From a virus: a DNA stretch of 25,616 nucleotides. The stretch lies in the IMG/VR virus record IMGVR_UViG_3300031669_000217, positions 1 through 25,616 of that record, one strand, 5' to 3'. Below are positions 13,554 through 21,383 of the stretch, in pieces (position 1 is the first letter of the stretch; each line of letters starts with the position of its first letter). The notes beneath the pieces are model-generated. The model saw only the letters and a program-made list of their open reading frames with translations. It did no database searches and was not told the origin of the DNA. The position numbers were made by a program, and so were the translations under genes.

Positions 13554-13753
13554 TGGCTAAATACGATTCAATTAGGGTTTATTTACCGCCTTTTTATAAG
13601 AAATTGGCAGATGCGCGTGCAGAGTTCAACGGTCAAAGCGCAAGCTCGGTAGTGGCAGACGCAGTGAAAAAAGTATTTGATGAGATTCCAATGAATGAAC
13701 GTGAACGAATGTTACGTCATGCGGAAGTGAATAAATCTATAGAGAAGGATTAG
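13553..13753 (+). CDS. Ribbon-helix-helix-like small protein
   Basis: The product has 66 residues. SIRVYLPPFYKKLADARAEF followed by a turn and SASSVVADAVKKVFDEI has the strand-helix-turn-helix order of ribbon-helix-helix (Arc/MetJ-type) DNA-binding proteins. A charged, helical tail (NERERMLRHAEVNKS) follows. It is the last gene before the terminator, so it might regulate late expression. Some phage virion accessory proteins mimic this fold, so DNA binding is likely but not certain. Confidence 0.5.
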   Translation: MAKYDSIRVYLPPFYKKLADARAEFNGQSASSVVADAVKKVFDEIPMNERERMLRHAEVNKSIEKD

Positions 13754-13773
13754 TTCGTTATGGGTTCTTTTTT

Positions 13774-13806
13774 AGCCGGGGCATTATTGCTTCGGCTTTT
13801 TTATTT
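13774..13806 (+). terminator. Rho-independent terminator of the first late operon
   Basis: Arms AGCCGGGGC (13774-13782) and GCTTCGGCT (13789-13797) pair over nine positions, two of them G-T, around the loop ATTATT, followed by a T-rich run TTTTTTATTTT. It starts 20 bases after the ribbon-helix-helix gene stop. Confidence 0.75.
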
Positions 13807-13808
13807 TA

Positions 13809-13829
13809 GTGCCACATACGGCACACTTT
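13809..13829 (+). terminator. Second small hairpin with T-run
   Basis: GTGCC (13809-13813) and GGCAC (13820-13824) pair around ACATAC and are followed by ACTTTTT. It may back up the terminator just upstream. The stem is short, so this is uncertain. Confidence 0.35.
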
Positions 13830-13878
13830 TTCTCAAAACAATTTATCGGTGTTAATTTTACTGTGAAAAGTAAAAACT

Positions 13879-15084
13879 ATGGTTTATTGTATTGACCCGT
13901 CCGCAGCCGAACCAATAATGTTATTAAATCAGCATATCGGATATGACGAAGAAGACGGACAGGGAATAATCGGAGCAACCTTTTTGCAGGAACTTTTGCA
14001 ACTGGACACGCTGGGGAAGAAAAGAATCCAAGTATGGATTAATTCGCCCGGTGGAGTTGTTACGGATGGATATGATATTTATTCAGGAATCCTAAAAACA
14101 AAAACCCCCGTAGATACTTTTTGCATTGGTGCGGCCGCTTCAATTGCAGGCGTTATTTTTCAGGCAGGCAGGAAACGGATCATGACTGATTACAGTTGGC
14201 TTATGTATCATAATCCTTTTGGTGGTGGTGACGGCGTGAACGATACAAAGATGCTGAATGTAATGCGCCAATCGCTTATAACAATGATTTGCCAACGTTC
14301 AGGAATGAGTGAAGACGATGCTTCAAATATGATGAAGCGAACAAGTTTTATAGATGCTTCCGAAGCATTGAAAACCGGGCTTTGCGATCAAATAGACCCA
14401 TCATTCGCCGAAAACACAAAGTATTTAAAGAAAATTTCTGATGTAGTTCAACTATATCGCGAATCCAATAAAGTATTAAACTCAGTATTAAACAATTCAA
14501 ATTCTAAACAAATGGAAGGTGTTAACCTCACAAAAGTAACCATGCGTTTAAAGCTAAACGATTCAGCTCCGGCAGACGATATTGTAAAAGCTATTGACGC
14601 AATTGAAAATCGGGCATCTGTAGCAGAAGCCAAGGTAAAAGAAGTCCAGGATAAAGCCAAATCCGAAGCAGAAGCAAGCGGAATGGAAATGGACGCTCTC
14701 AAAGAAAAATTAGCTAAGGCAGAAGCCGCTTTTGAAAAAGCTAAGAAAGACTATGAAGACGGTAAAGCAAAATTGGATGCAATGACCGCCGACAAAAAAG
14801 CCGCCGAAGATGCAGCAAAAGAAGCAAAGGCCAAAAACATGGTTGATGAAATTGCCAAATCTGGCAGGATCAAAAACGAAGAAACCATTAAATTGAAATG
14901 GGTAAAATTGGCCATGGAAGATTTTGACGGTACCAAGGAAATGCTGGAATCAATTTCATTGAACAAATCGGCTGTGACTATTACTGATCAGGTTGCAAAC
15001 AAACTTGACAAAGGTGTTTTGCCGACTACTGCAGTTGGCCTGACCGTTAAAAACAGACTTCGCAGAGAAGGTAAACTGGCATAA
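13879..15084 (+). CDS. ClpP-type prohead protease fused to scaffold
   Basis: The product has 401 residues. Residues about 10-190 form a ClpP-like serine protease: WINSPGG (53-59), nucleophile S88 in GAAASIAG, H111 in MYHNP, and the DASEALKTGLCDQI segment. Residues about 225-325 are a long coiled coil very rich in Ala, Lys and Glu (EAKVKEVQDKAKSEAEASGM), as in scaffold proteins. The C-terminus is basic. Phage proheads are built around such scaffolds, which the protease removes before DNA packaging. The ATG lies 73 bases beyond the terminator; TAATTTTA at 13853-13860 may be a weak promoter. A nested start for a free scaffold is possible at 14512. Confidence 0.85.
   Translation: MVYCIDPSAAEPIMLLNQHIGYDEEDGQGIIGATFLQELLQLDTLGKKRIQVWINSPGGVVTDGYDIYSGILKTKTPVDTFCIGAAASIAGVIFQAGRKRIMTDYSWLMYHNPFGGGDGVNDTKMLNVMRQSLITMICQRSGMSEDDASNMMKRTSFIDASEALKTGLCDQIDPSFAENTKYLKKISDVVQLYRESNKVLNSVLNNSNSKQMEGVNLTKVTMRLKLNDSAPADDIVKAIDAIENRASVAEAKVKEVQDKAKSEAEASGMEMDALKEKLAKAEAAFEKAKKDYEDGKAKLDAMTADKKAAEDAAKEAKAKNMVDEIAKSGRIKNEETIKLKWVKLAMEDFDGTKEMLESISLNKSAVTITDQVANKLDKGVLPTTAVGLTVKNRLRREGKLA
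14512..15084 (+). CDS. Possible nested scaffold protein (internal start)
   Basis: An in-frame ATG at codon 212 of the protease gene begins MEGVNLTKVTMRLKLNDSAP and is preceded by the A-rich sequence TTCTAAACAA, as favoured for starts in this phage. The product would have 190 residues and hold only the coiled coil and C-terminus. Several phages, such as lambda (C/Nu3), make free scaffold from the 3' part of the protease gene in this way. The site fits; use of the start is inferred. Confidence 0.35.
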   Translation: MEGVNLTKVTMRLKLNDSAPADDIVKAIDAIENRASVAEAKVKEVQDKAKSEAEASGMEMDALKEKLAKAEAAFEKAKKDYEDGKAKLDAMTADKKAAEDAAKEAKAKNMVDEIAKSGRIKNEETIKLKWVKLAMEDFDGTKEMLESISLNKSAVTITDQVANKLDKGVLPTTAVGLTVKNRLRREGKLA

Positions 15085-15110
15085 TTATTAACAATTAACA
15101 ATTCATAAAA

Positions 15111-16121
15111 ATGGCACTACAAATTAATGATACCACTTATGCCGGAACATTCGCAAGTTATTTCTGGCTGCCTGCAACCTTCGGGATGGACACTGTTCAA
15201 AAAGGCGTCGTGTACGTTCAGGACGGTATCAAAAAACAACACACAATCGGTCGTGTAGACTTTGCAAACCCTTTACAAACAAGAGCAGCAACTCCTACCA
15301 CATCCGGAACTTTTACCGTTGATGGTAGGGTATTGGCCCCCGAGGATCTAATGGTTTACACCGAATTTAACCCGCGAGATTACGAACAACATTGGTTGGC
15401 TGAAGAACTCGACCCAACTTTGTTAGCTCGTGAACTTCCCGTTACCGCTGAAAACTACATGATGCAAATCGGCTTGGAAAGAACGTTTGAGCAAATTGAG
15501 CTTGGTCTTTGGATGGGTTCAAAAAGCTATACTGCAACTCCGGGAACCGCTGGAAATGGCCAGATTTGCTTCTTTGATGGATTTATCAAAAAGATGCTTG
15601 CCGATGCAGCAATAAAACAAGTCGCTTCACCTTTGCCGTTAGTTGCTACTGCTTCGGTTGCAGCCACTTCGACAAACATTCTGGAAGCATTGGATGGCCT
15701 GATCAACTTGGCCGCCGCTAATAAGAAAGCCTTATTGAGTCGCCCAAATCGTTTCAAAAGACTGAAATTCATCATGTCAGTAGCCAGTGAACAATTGTAT
15801 CAGGCTGCCTTGACTAATCTGACTTTCAAAGGTCAGGTAACTCAATCCGGCGAAACAATGCCATGGAAAGGTTTCCAAGTTATTTCTTTGGCCGGTCTTC
15901 CCGACAATACAATTCTGTTTGTTGAAGCCCTTGATGATGTTTCTTCTAACCTTTACGTTGGAATGAACAGTACCGAAGACAACAACCTGCAACTGCAAAG
16001 ACTTCAGAATAACAGTGAACTGTTCTTCCTGAAAGGCCTGATGAAATTTGACGTTCAATACGGATTCTCAGAACAGGTGTTTTTGTACACTACATTAACT
16101 TCAGCATCTTTTAACGCTTAA
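15111..16121 (+). CDS. Major capsid protein
   Basis: The product has 336 residues, directly after the protease-scaffold, the standard place for the capsid gene. The sequence is balanced, without Cys-rich or membrane parts, with an N-terminal arm (NDTTYAGTFASYFWLPATFG), an extended middle (GRVDFANPLQTRAATPTTSG) and a C-terminal domain with SRPNRFKRLKFIMSVASEQL and GFQVISLAGLPDNTILFVEA, as in HK97-fold capsids of Mu T-like type. The ATG is preceded by an AT-rich leader with repeated AACAATT, typical of a highly translated Bacteroidota gene. I know no closer named family. Confidence 0.8.
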   Translation: MALQINDTTYAGTFASYFWLPATFGMDTVQKGVVYVQDGIKKQHTIGRVDFANPLQTRAATPTTSGTFTVDGRVLAPEDLMVYTEFNPRDYEQHWLAEELDPTLLARELPVTAENYMMQIGLERTFEQIELGLWMGSKSYTATPGTAGNGQICFFDGFIKKMLADAAIKQVASPLPLVATASVAATSTNILEALDGLINLAAANKKALLSRPNRFKRLKFIMSVASEQLYQAALTNLTFKGQVTQSGETMPWKGFQVISLAGLPDNTILFVEALDDVSSNLYVGMNSTEDNNLQLQRLQNNSELFFLKGLMKFDVQYGFSEQVFLYTTLTSASFNA

Positions 16122-16133
16122 AAAACAGAAAAA

Positions 16134-16568
16134 ATGAAAAAATTATTTAGTTTGATATTCATGTTGTGTATTGCCGGATTTATGTTCGGGCAATCCACAG
16201 CACCCAGATTCGGGACTGCTGTAAATCAGGATAATACCGGTCGAGTATTGACGTATGCGTACCATTCGATTACAGATGCCGCAGGCGCTGACACTGCGAT
16301 CATTTCTCCGAATGCTTATTCAACTATTTATAAAATTGCCTGTTTGGATAGCCTTGTTTTGGGGAATCCAAACGTCTCCACTTCGTACTTGGGTGATAAT
16401 ATTACTTTGATCGCCACAAGCACAACCGGAACACCTTTGATTAGATTCACCGGGGCAAACTGGAAGGTTTCTGTCGATTCTCTGCACCTTTCTACACACC
16501 TTCGCGCCGTTTTAAAATTCGTCTTTGACGGGACAAAATGGGTCGAAGAAAGTAGATTGGCTCAGTAA
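16134..16568 (+). CDS. Signal-peptide-bearing small beta protein after capsid gene
   Basis: The product has 144 residues. It starts with a clear Sec signal peptide: KK, a hydrophobic core (LFSLIFMLCIAGFMF) and a likely cut after GFMFGQ. The rest is beta-rich, with YLGDNITLIATSTTGTPLIR and an end FVFDGTKWVEES, which looks like an immunoglobulin-like or fibre-knob sandwich. It lies 12 bases after the capsid gene, where decoration proteins are often encoded. A signal peptide is unexpected for a capsid component, so it may be exported to the cell envelope, or be a host-derived gene. Function unknown. Confidence 0.6.
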   Translation: MKKLFSLIFMLCIAGFMFGQSTAPRFGTAVNQDNTGRVLTYAYHSITDAAGADTAIISPNAYSTIYKIACLDSLVLGNPNVSTSYLGDNITLIATSTTGTPLIRFTGANWKVSVDSLHLSTHLRAVLKFVFDGTKWVEESRLAQ

Positions 16569-16723
16569 TGGATTTAAAGAAAGTTTTTGAGGCATTGCCT
16601 CATATAAACACAATTTGGGTTAAAGATGGGCAGTTTCACCTTCACGGAAACAACGGCGGCAAAAAGACAGAACGTGCAGATGTTTTCAAAGTTGAAAAAC
16701 CCACACCCAAGCCAAAAAAATAA
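16568..16723 (+). CDS. Small hypothetical protein before sheath gene
   Basis: The product has 51 residues: MDLKKVFEALPHINTIWVKD, a short central part with FHLHGNNGG, and a Lys/Pro-rich tail. The ATG overlaps the upstream TAA and the TAA stands three bases before the sheath start, so it fills the gap exactly and is probably translated. No family recognised. Its position between capsid and sheath suggests a small virion or assembly factor. Confidence 0.5.
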   Translation: MDLKKVFEALPHINTIWVKDGQFHLHGNNGGKKTERADVFKVEKPTPKPKK

Positions 16724-16726
16724 AAG

Positions 16727-18247
16727 ATGGCACGTGGAAATATAACATTTATCAAAGGTACGGGCGCCAGCAAAAGAGTATCTGCCGGACAAGACTATAT
16801 TAGCGGACTGATCTTATACACTGGTACCCTACCTTCTGGTTTTACGACTGCCGATAATATTAAGCAAATTTTTAGCACTATTGACGCTGAGAACCTTGGT
16901 ATTTTGGCAGATTATAATGACGAAACTAAAGGCGCTGCAACTGTTGTTATTGGAACCGCCGGGGCAACCGGGGAAACATTAAACATATCAATTGCTGAAC
17001 CTTTGGGCGTTGTGGTTGATTTTGGCACTTATACCGTGCCAGCTCTCGATACTACAACGACTGAACAGGGTGATGCTGTGGCTGCCATGATTAACGCCCG
17101 AACATTGGTACATGGTTACACCGCTATAGATACCGCTGGGAGTGTTGCTATTACAGCACGTGCCGGATTAGGTGTTTATTCGCCTGTTATCACACTGACA
17201 CAAAACGCAACCCCTACAATGGTAGTTACAAAGACAGCCTTTACGGGTGGTGCTGCTTCATTACAGGCTGTTTGGCATTATCACATCGCTGAATTTTTCC
17301 GTGCAAATCCTGCCGGTCAGTTATGGCTTGGATTTTTCCCGGTTCCTGCAACTTATACATTCTCCGAGATCACTTTGTTGCAGACAAAAGCAGCCGGAAC
17401 GATTCGCCAAGTTGGAATCTATGTAGATTCTAAGGCTTACACTTCGGCCGACATAACCGCTATTAACACCGAGATTGTCACATATAACGATGGCAACCAT
17501 AAACCCCTTTCTGCTTTATACACTGGGGACTTAACGGCAACGACTGACATTACACAGGTCGCTGACTTATCGTTATTGTCAGCAAATAAAGTCAGTTCGA
17601 TTATCGGACAAGACGGGGCAGCATTGGGAGCATCTTTGTTCTATGCTTACGGCAAGAGTATTACACAATTAGGTGTAGCACTTGGAATGTTATCATTGAG
17701 CGCCGTTTCGGAAGACTTCGGACAACCTGCAAAATTCAATTTATCGAATGGAACAGAAAATGACATTCCAGCCTTCGCAAATGGTCAGCTTTTAACCGAT
17801 CCCTTGTTAAGTGATTCGGCCTTGGATGCCATTGATGCCAAACGTCAAATTTTCGGGCAGACTTATGTTGGATATGCCGGAACATTTTTCAATGACAATC
17901 ATACTGCGATTGCTATTACATCTGATTACGCATATATAAATGACAACCGTGTGATTGACAAAGCTATTCGAGGGATTTATTCAACTTTGATTCCTTATCT
18001 GAAAGGTAAATTGTTGAGAAATGCGGACGGAACGCTTAAATCAACTACGATTGCATTCTTTGAATCTCAAACACTTTTGCCTCTATACCAGATGTCTCGT
18101 GATGGAGATTTAAGCGATGTAAGTCCATCGGATGTTTATATTGATCCGACTCAGAATGTTGTTTCAACGAGCACCTTGACCATAAATGTGGTGTTGAATG
18201 AAGACGGCATTGCAAGAAATATTTTAGTTCCAATCTCATTTAAATAA
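16727..18247 (+). CDS. Tail sheath protein (DUF2586 type)
   Basis: The product has 506 residues. It matches the DUF2586 group of contractile sheath proteins: an N-terminal domain with NITFIKGTGASKRVSAGQDY, a large inserted beta domain (residues about 60-180) with Thr- and Ala-rich strands, a middle with SLLSANKVSSIIGQDG, and the conserved C-terminal domain with FAFFESQTLLPLYQM-like AFFESQTLLPLYQMSRDG and LTINVVLNEDGIARNILVPI. The sheath surrounds the tail tube and contracts on infection. The tube gene follows seven bases later. Assignment strong. Confidence 0.85.
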   Translation: MARGNITFIKGTGASKRVSAGQDYISGLILYTGTLPSGFTTADNIKQIFSTIDAENLGILADYNDETKGAATVVIGTAGATGETLNISIAEPLGVVVDFGTYTVPALDTTTTEQGDAVAAMINARTLVHGYTAIDTAGSVAITARAGLGVYSPVITLTQNATPTMVVTKTAFTGGAASLQAVWHYHIAEFFRANPAGQLWLGFFPVPATYTFSEITLLQTKAAGTIRQVGIYVDSKAYTSADITAINTEIVTYNDGNHKPLSALYTGDLTATTDITQVADLSLLSANKVSSIIGQDGAALGASLFYAYGKSITQLGVALGMLSLSAVSEDFGQPAKFNLSNGTENDIPAFANGQLLTDPLLSDSALDAIDAKRQIFGQTYVGYAGTFFNDNHTAIAITSDYAYINDNRVIDKAIRGIYSTLIPYLKGKLLRNADGTLKSTTIAFFESQTLLPLYQMSRDGDLSDVSPSDVYIDPTQNVVSTSTLTINVVLNEDGIARNILVPISFK

Positions 18248-18253
18248 AAGACT

Positions 18254-18670
18254 ATGACACCTTTAATCAACGGCGTTTCGTATAGTTGGGCAAGCATATC
18301 CTTTAATCTTTTTGGCGTTCCTGTTGCAGGGATTGCTTCTATTGACTATAACCGCAAACAAGAAAAAACGAATAATTACGGCGCTGGGCCAGACCCGGTG
18401 AGCCGTGGTTATGGTCGTAAATCCTATGAAGGTTCGATTGAGCTTTATTTGGATGAATGGAAGAAAGTAATTGCAGCCGCTCCATCGCGCGATCCTTTGG
18501 CTATCGGATGGTTCGACATTCCGGTAACTTACGGTAATTCTGTGGCTGATGCTACTTTGGACGTTCTTCGAGGTGTGGAGTTTATGGAAGATCCATTCTC
18601 CGCCAAAGAGGGCGATACAAAATTAATGGTAAAAATTCCTTTAATAATTGCTCAAATAGACCGAACATGA
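18254..18670 (+). CDS. Tail tube protein
   Basis: The product has 138 residues, usual for contractile tail tubes. It is beta-rich: ISFNLFGVPVAGIASIDYNR, a loop with GAGPDPVSRGYGRKSYEG, SIELYLDEW, and an end with DTKLMVKIPLIIAQID. The layout matches small tube proteins of the Mu M/XkdM kind, and the gene follows the sheath. The tube conducts DNA from the capsid. It overlaps the next gene by four bases (ATGA). Confidence 0.75.
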   Translation: MTPLINGVSYSWASISFNLFGVPVAGIASIDYNRKQEKTNNYGAGPDPVSRGYGRKSYEGSIELYLDEWKKVIAAAPSRDPLAIGWFDIPVTYGNSVADATLDVLRGVEFMEDPFSAKEGDTKLMVKIPLIIAQIDRT

Positions 18671-18999
18671 CAGAAATAGAAGCAAAGGCCGCTGAATTGG
18701 CCAAAAAATATGGAATTCCTAAAGTTCACATTTACACGGGTGAAGACGAAAAGGGTAAACAGATTATAGGTTACATGAAGGAGCCTACATATCTTCAAAA
18801 GTTAGTCTCTTTGGATAAAATGGCGACTACTGGTCCCTTTATGGCTGGTGATGAATTACGTGAAGCAATTACCATCAAAGAAGATAGTGACCCAAGAACT
18901 TATGATACAAATCCGAGTTGCGATAAATACCGCTTAGGAATGACATCCGCTTGCATTGCAATTCTGGATATTTACCAGAATTCGTATAAAAAAAAATAG
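18667..18999 (+). CDS. Tail assembly chaperone, short form
   Basis: The product has 110 residues. It starts MTEIEAKAAELAKKYGIPKV and contains a mixed alpha/beta part, ending YQNSYKKK. The gene lies between tube and tape measure, the fixed place of tail assembly chaperones, which coat the tape measure protein during tail building. The last three sense codons are AAA AAA AAA, then TAG; the -1 frame stays open for a further 56 residues to the tape measure gene, so a longer form is probably made by frameshifting. Confidence 0.75.
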   Translation: MTEIEAKAAELAKKYGIPKVHIYTGEDEKGKQIIGYMKEPTYLQKLVSLDKMATTGPFMAGDELREAITIKEDSDPRTYDTNPSCDKYRLGMTSACIAILDIYQNSYKKK

Positions 19000-19166
19000 C
19001 TGACGCTATCATTACGAATGCAAGTCCTGACTATGCACGAATGGCAGCTCTAATAAGGGGCTGCCTTCATGTTAAAATTGAGAGATTAAACGAGGAGGAG
19101 TTTATTGAGGCATGGGCGCAAACAAAATATTATTTAGAAACCGTTAGTCAAGTGAATTTTAAATGA
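18988..19166 (+). CDS. -1 frameshift extension of the tail assembly chaperone
   Basis: Nine A residues (18988-18996) end the short chaperone frame just before TAG. A one-base backward slip on them joins the short form to a frame open from 18996 to TGA at 19164-19166, starting IADAIITNASPDYARMAALI and ending QVNFK. The fused product would have 166 residues. The TGA overlaps the tape measure ATG at 19163, the same ATGA coupling used elsewhere, showing that this frame is a real gene part. A separate start at ATG 19039 is less likely. A six-base-pair hairpin (19043-19048 / 19060-19065) is about 46 bases downstream, too far to be a typical stimulator. Confidence 0.7.
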
Positions 19167-20734
19167 CAAATACCGTAGATTATGTTTTAAACCTTCGAGA
19201 CAAAATCAGTCCCGGTCTTGAAAATGCAAACACAAAAGCCAAAGGCCTTGAATCTACTATGGGGGGAATTAAAAACGTCATAGGTAAAATCGGCATCGCT
19301 ATGGGCGGCATGATGCTTGCCATGAAAGGGTTTGAATACCTAAAAGAAGCCACGGCCGAATCCGGAAATCTTAAAATAGCACAAGACCAAGTCAGGGCTG
19401 GTTTAAAATCTACCGCAAACGCCGCCGGGATCACTTACAAGGAAATTTCAAAAATAAACACGAGCTTATTTCATGCTTCCAATTTCACAAAGGAGCAGTT
19501 AATGAGCATGCAGTCGATTATCGTTACTTTTCCCGGAATTACAAAAAAATCATTCGGCTCAGCCGGACAGATTATAGCAGATATGTCAACCCGCATGGGG
19601 CAGGATGTTAAAATGACAGCGATCCAAGTTGGTAAGGCATTACAAGACCCTGTTTTAGGTGCTACTGCCTTAAGACGTGTTGGTGTTAACCTTACAGCCG
19701 AACAATCTGCAGCTATTAAAAAACTGGTTGCAGAAGGCAAAAAGCAGGTGGCCCAGCAAATGATAATGACCGAGCTAAACAAAGAATTTGGCGGGTCTGC
19801 TAAAGCTGCTTATGATGCGTTGCCGCTTTCCGAATATGGAAAGACAATGGCGGACGTTAAAGAGAAGATCGGTGATGCTGTTTTGGCTTTGGAAACCGCC
19901 TTAGAGCCTGCTATTACAACTATTGGAAAAACTATTATGATTGTAATAGATTCTTTAGAAGCGTTGTTTCATTGGATGAGTGAAAATAAAACCATTATCG
20001 AAGCAGTAACTATAGGTGTTGTGGCAGGTGTTGTGGCATGGAAAGCCTATAACTTAGTGACTTTGATTGCTTCGGGTTCGATGTTAAAATTCATATTTGG
20101 ATTAACTGGAATGTTTTCCGGAATAATTGCAAATACAGCCGCAGTTTGGGCATGGACAACAGCATTACTGGCAAACCCGGCAGTTTGGGTTGCAATCGGT
20201 ATCGGGGCATTAATTGCAAGCGTGGTAGCGTTGACCAAACACTTCGGGGGTTTCAAAAACATGATAAAAGGAGTTTGGGAAATCCTAAAAGCCTTTGCCT
20301 TGGGTGTTGGAAATGCTTTTAAAGGACTGGCTGAAATTATTGTAGGTGCGCTGACATTTAACCCGGCCAAAATGGTAGCGGGATTAAAAACAACAGTCGA
20401 AGCCGTAAAAGATGCAGGAAAAAATATCAGTTCAGCATGGAACAATAGCGATGCAAAAGCGGCGGCAGAGAAAGGGAAATCATTAATTCCGCAAACAGGC
20501 AAACAGGGATTAATGGGAAAATCAGGAACACCGGGACAGGTTACAAAGGCACCTGCAACAAAAGCAACGGGACAAAAGAACATTAATATCCATGTTGCTT
20601 ATAATGCTCCGTTGATAAAAGACTTTACAATTTCGACAACAAACATTCAAGAGGGATTTTCAAAACTGAAAGAGAAAGTTACCGATATATTAACTTCAGC
20701 GACACACGACAGTCTGATGGTAGCGGAATACTAA
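19163..20734 (+). CDS. Tail tape measure protein
   Basis: The product has 523 residues. The N-terminal part is helical (KISPGLENANTKAKGLESTM), with Gly/Ala-rich stretches, then a long helical region with MTAIQVGKALQDPVLGATAL and a conserved LRRVGVNLTAEQSAAIKKL, as in TP901-type tape measures. Hydrophobic segments at residues about 285-355 (AVTIGVVAGVVAWKAY; WVAIGIGALIASVVAL) could enter the host membrane. The C-terminus is a Gln/Lys/Gly-rich linker and a small alpha/beta end. Tape measures set tail length and fill the tube. It is shorter than many, implying a short tail. Confidence 0.85.
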   Translation: MTNTVDYVLNLRDKISPGLENANTKAKGLESTMGGIKNVIGKIGIAMGGMMLAMKGFEYLKEATAESGNLKIAQDQVRAGLKSTANAAGITYKEISKINTSLFHASNFTKEQLMSMQSIIVTFPGITKKSFGSAGQIIADMSTRMGQDVKMTAIQVGKALQDPVLGATALRRVGVNLTAEQSAAIKKLVAEGKKQVAQQMIMTELNKEFGGSAKAAYDALPLSEYGKTMADVKEKIGDAVLALETALEPAITTIGKTIMIVIDSLEALFHWMSENKTIIEAVTIGVVAGVVAWKAYNLVTLIASGSMLKFIFGLTGMFSGIIANTAAVWAWTTALLANPAVWVAIGIGALIASVVALTKHFGGFKNMIKGVWEILKAFALGVGNAFKGLAEIIVGALTFNPAKMVAGLKTTVEAVKDAGKNISSAWNNSDAKAAAEKGKSLIPQTGKQGLMGKSGTPGQVTKAPATKATGQKNINIHVAYNAPLIKDFTISTTNIQEGFSKLKEKVTDILTSATHDSLMVAEY

Positions 20735-20735
20735 T

Positions 20736-21383
20736 ATGAAAGATTATATTTTAGGCGGACAAAAGCCAGAAGGATTAATTTTAAGCGGCGCGCGAGTAGC
20801 GGGCGAAAGAATTGCTATAGGAATTGCACGGGCGCGCGAGAATGCAAGTGGTGATAATCCTTACACCGGGAAAATAAAATATCCTTCAGAACTTCCTGAT
20901 GTTTCTTTGTATTCATCTGATTTGGGTACACCTGTCTATGCTGACGTTACATTTGGAAATTCCCGGACTCCGACACAATGGAGTGATCACTACGGAAACA
21001 TCTACACACTCCCTGTATTGACATTGCAAGCTATTTTGATTGACGTTTCCTTTCCGAGAAATATTATTAAAACCATAATTCAAGGCCGGAACGGGACCGT
21101 AAAAGAATACATCGGTGAAGGTGACGCGCAAATAAGTTTCCGGGGGGTGATAACCGGAGCAAATGGTCATTATCCGATTGAAACAGTCGAGATATTAAAA
21201 CAGATCATTCGCGCACCTATCGCTATTCCAATTGTATGCACTTATTTAAACACGCTGGGAATTGATTCTATAGTCTTTGAAGATCGAACTTTGAACCAGC
21301 AAGAAGGTGGTTATTCATATCAACAGTTCACTTTGAATGCGGTTCAGGACACACCGCAGGAATTTACAATCAACGGAATATGA
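20736..21383 (+). CDS. Tail protein, DUF6046-like
   Basis: The product has 215 residues. An N-terminal helical Arg-rich part (GARVAGERIAIGIARAREN) precedes a beta domain with TLPVLTLQAILIDVSFPRN, KTIIQGRNGTVKEYIGEGD, AQISFRGVI and an end with YQQFTLNAVQDTPQEFTING. This fits DUF6046, seen next to the tape measure in Bacteroidota contractile phages; in comparable phages this position holds the protein linking hub and tube. It overlaps the next gene by four bases. The family call is from pattern memory; role inferred. Confidence 0.6.
   Translation: MKDYILGGQKPEGLILSGARVAGERIAIGIARARENASGDNPYTGKIKYPSELPDVSLYSSDLGTPVYADVTFGNSRTPTQWSDHYGNIYTLPVLTLQAILIDVSFPRNIIKTIIQGRNGTVKEYIGEGDAQISFRGVITGANGHYPIETVEILKQIIRAPIAIPIVCTYLNTLGIDSIVFEDRTLNQQEGGYSYQQFTLNAVQDTPQEFTINGI

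Noticed and set aside
20047-20583. Antisense frame of 178 codons opposite the tape measure gene
   Set aside because: Composition is an artefact of the Ala/Gly-rich tape measure coding strand; no start signal, neighbours or motif support it. The same holds for the antisense frames at 8199-8558 and 19471-19782.
20788-20840. GGCGCGCGAG occurring twice about 42 bases apart
   Set aside because: It encodes Ala-Arg-rich sequence in the DUF6046-like gene and shows no further structure; probably chance from codon use.
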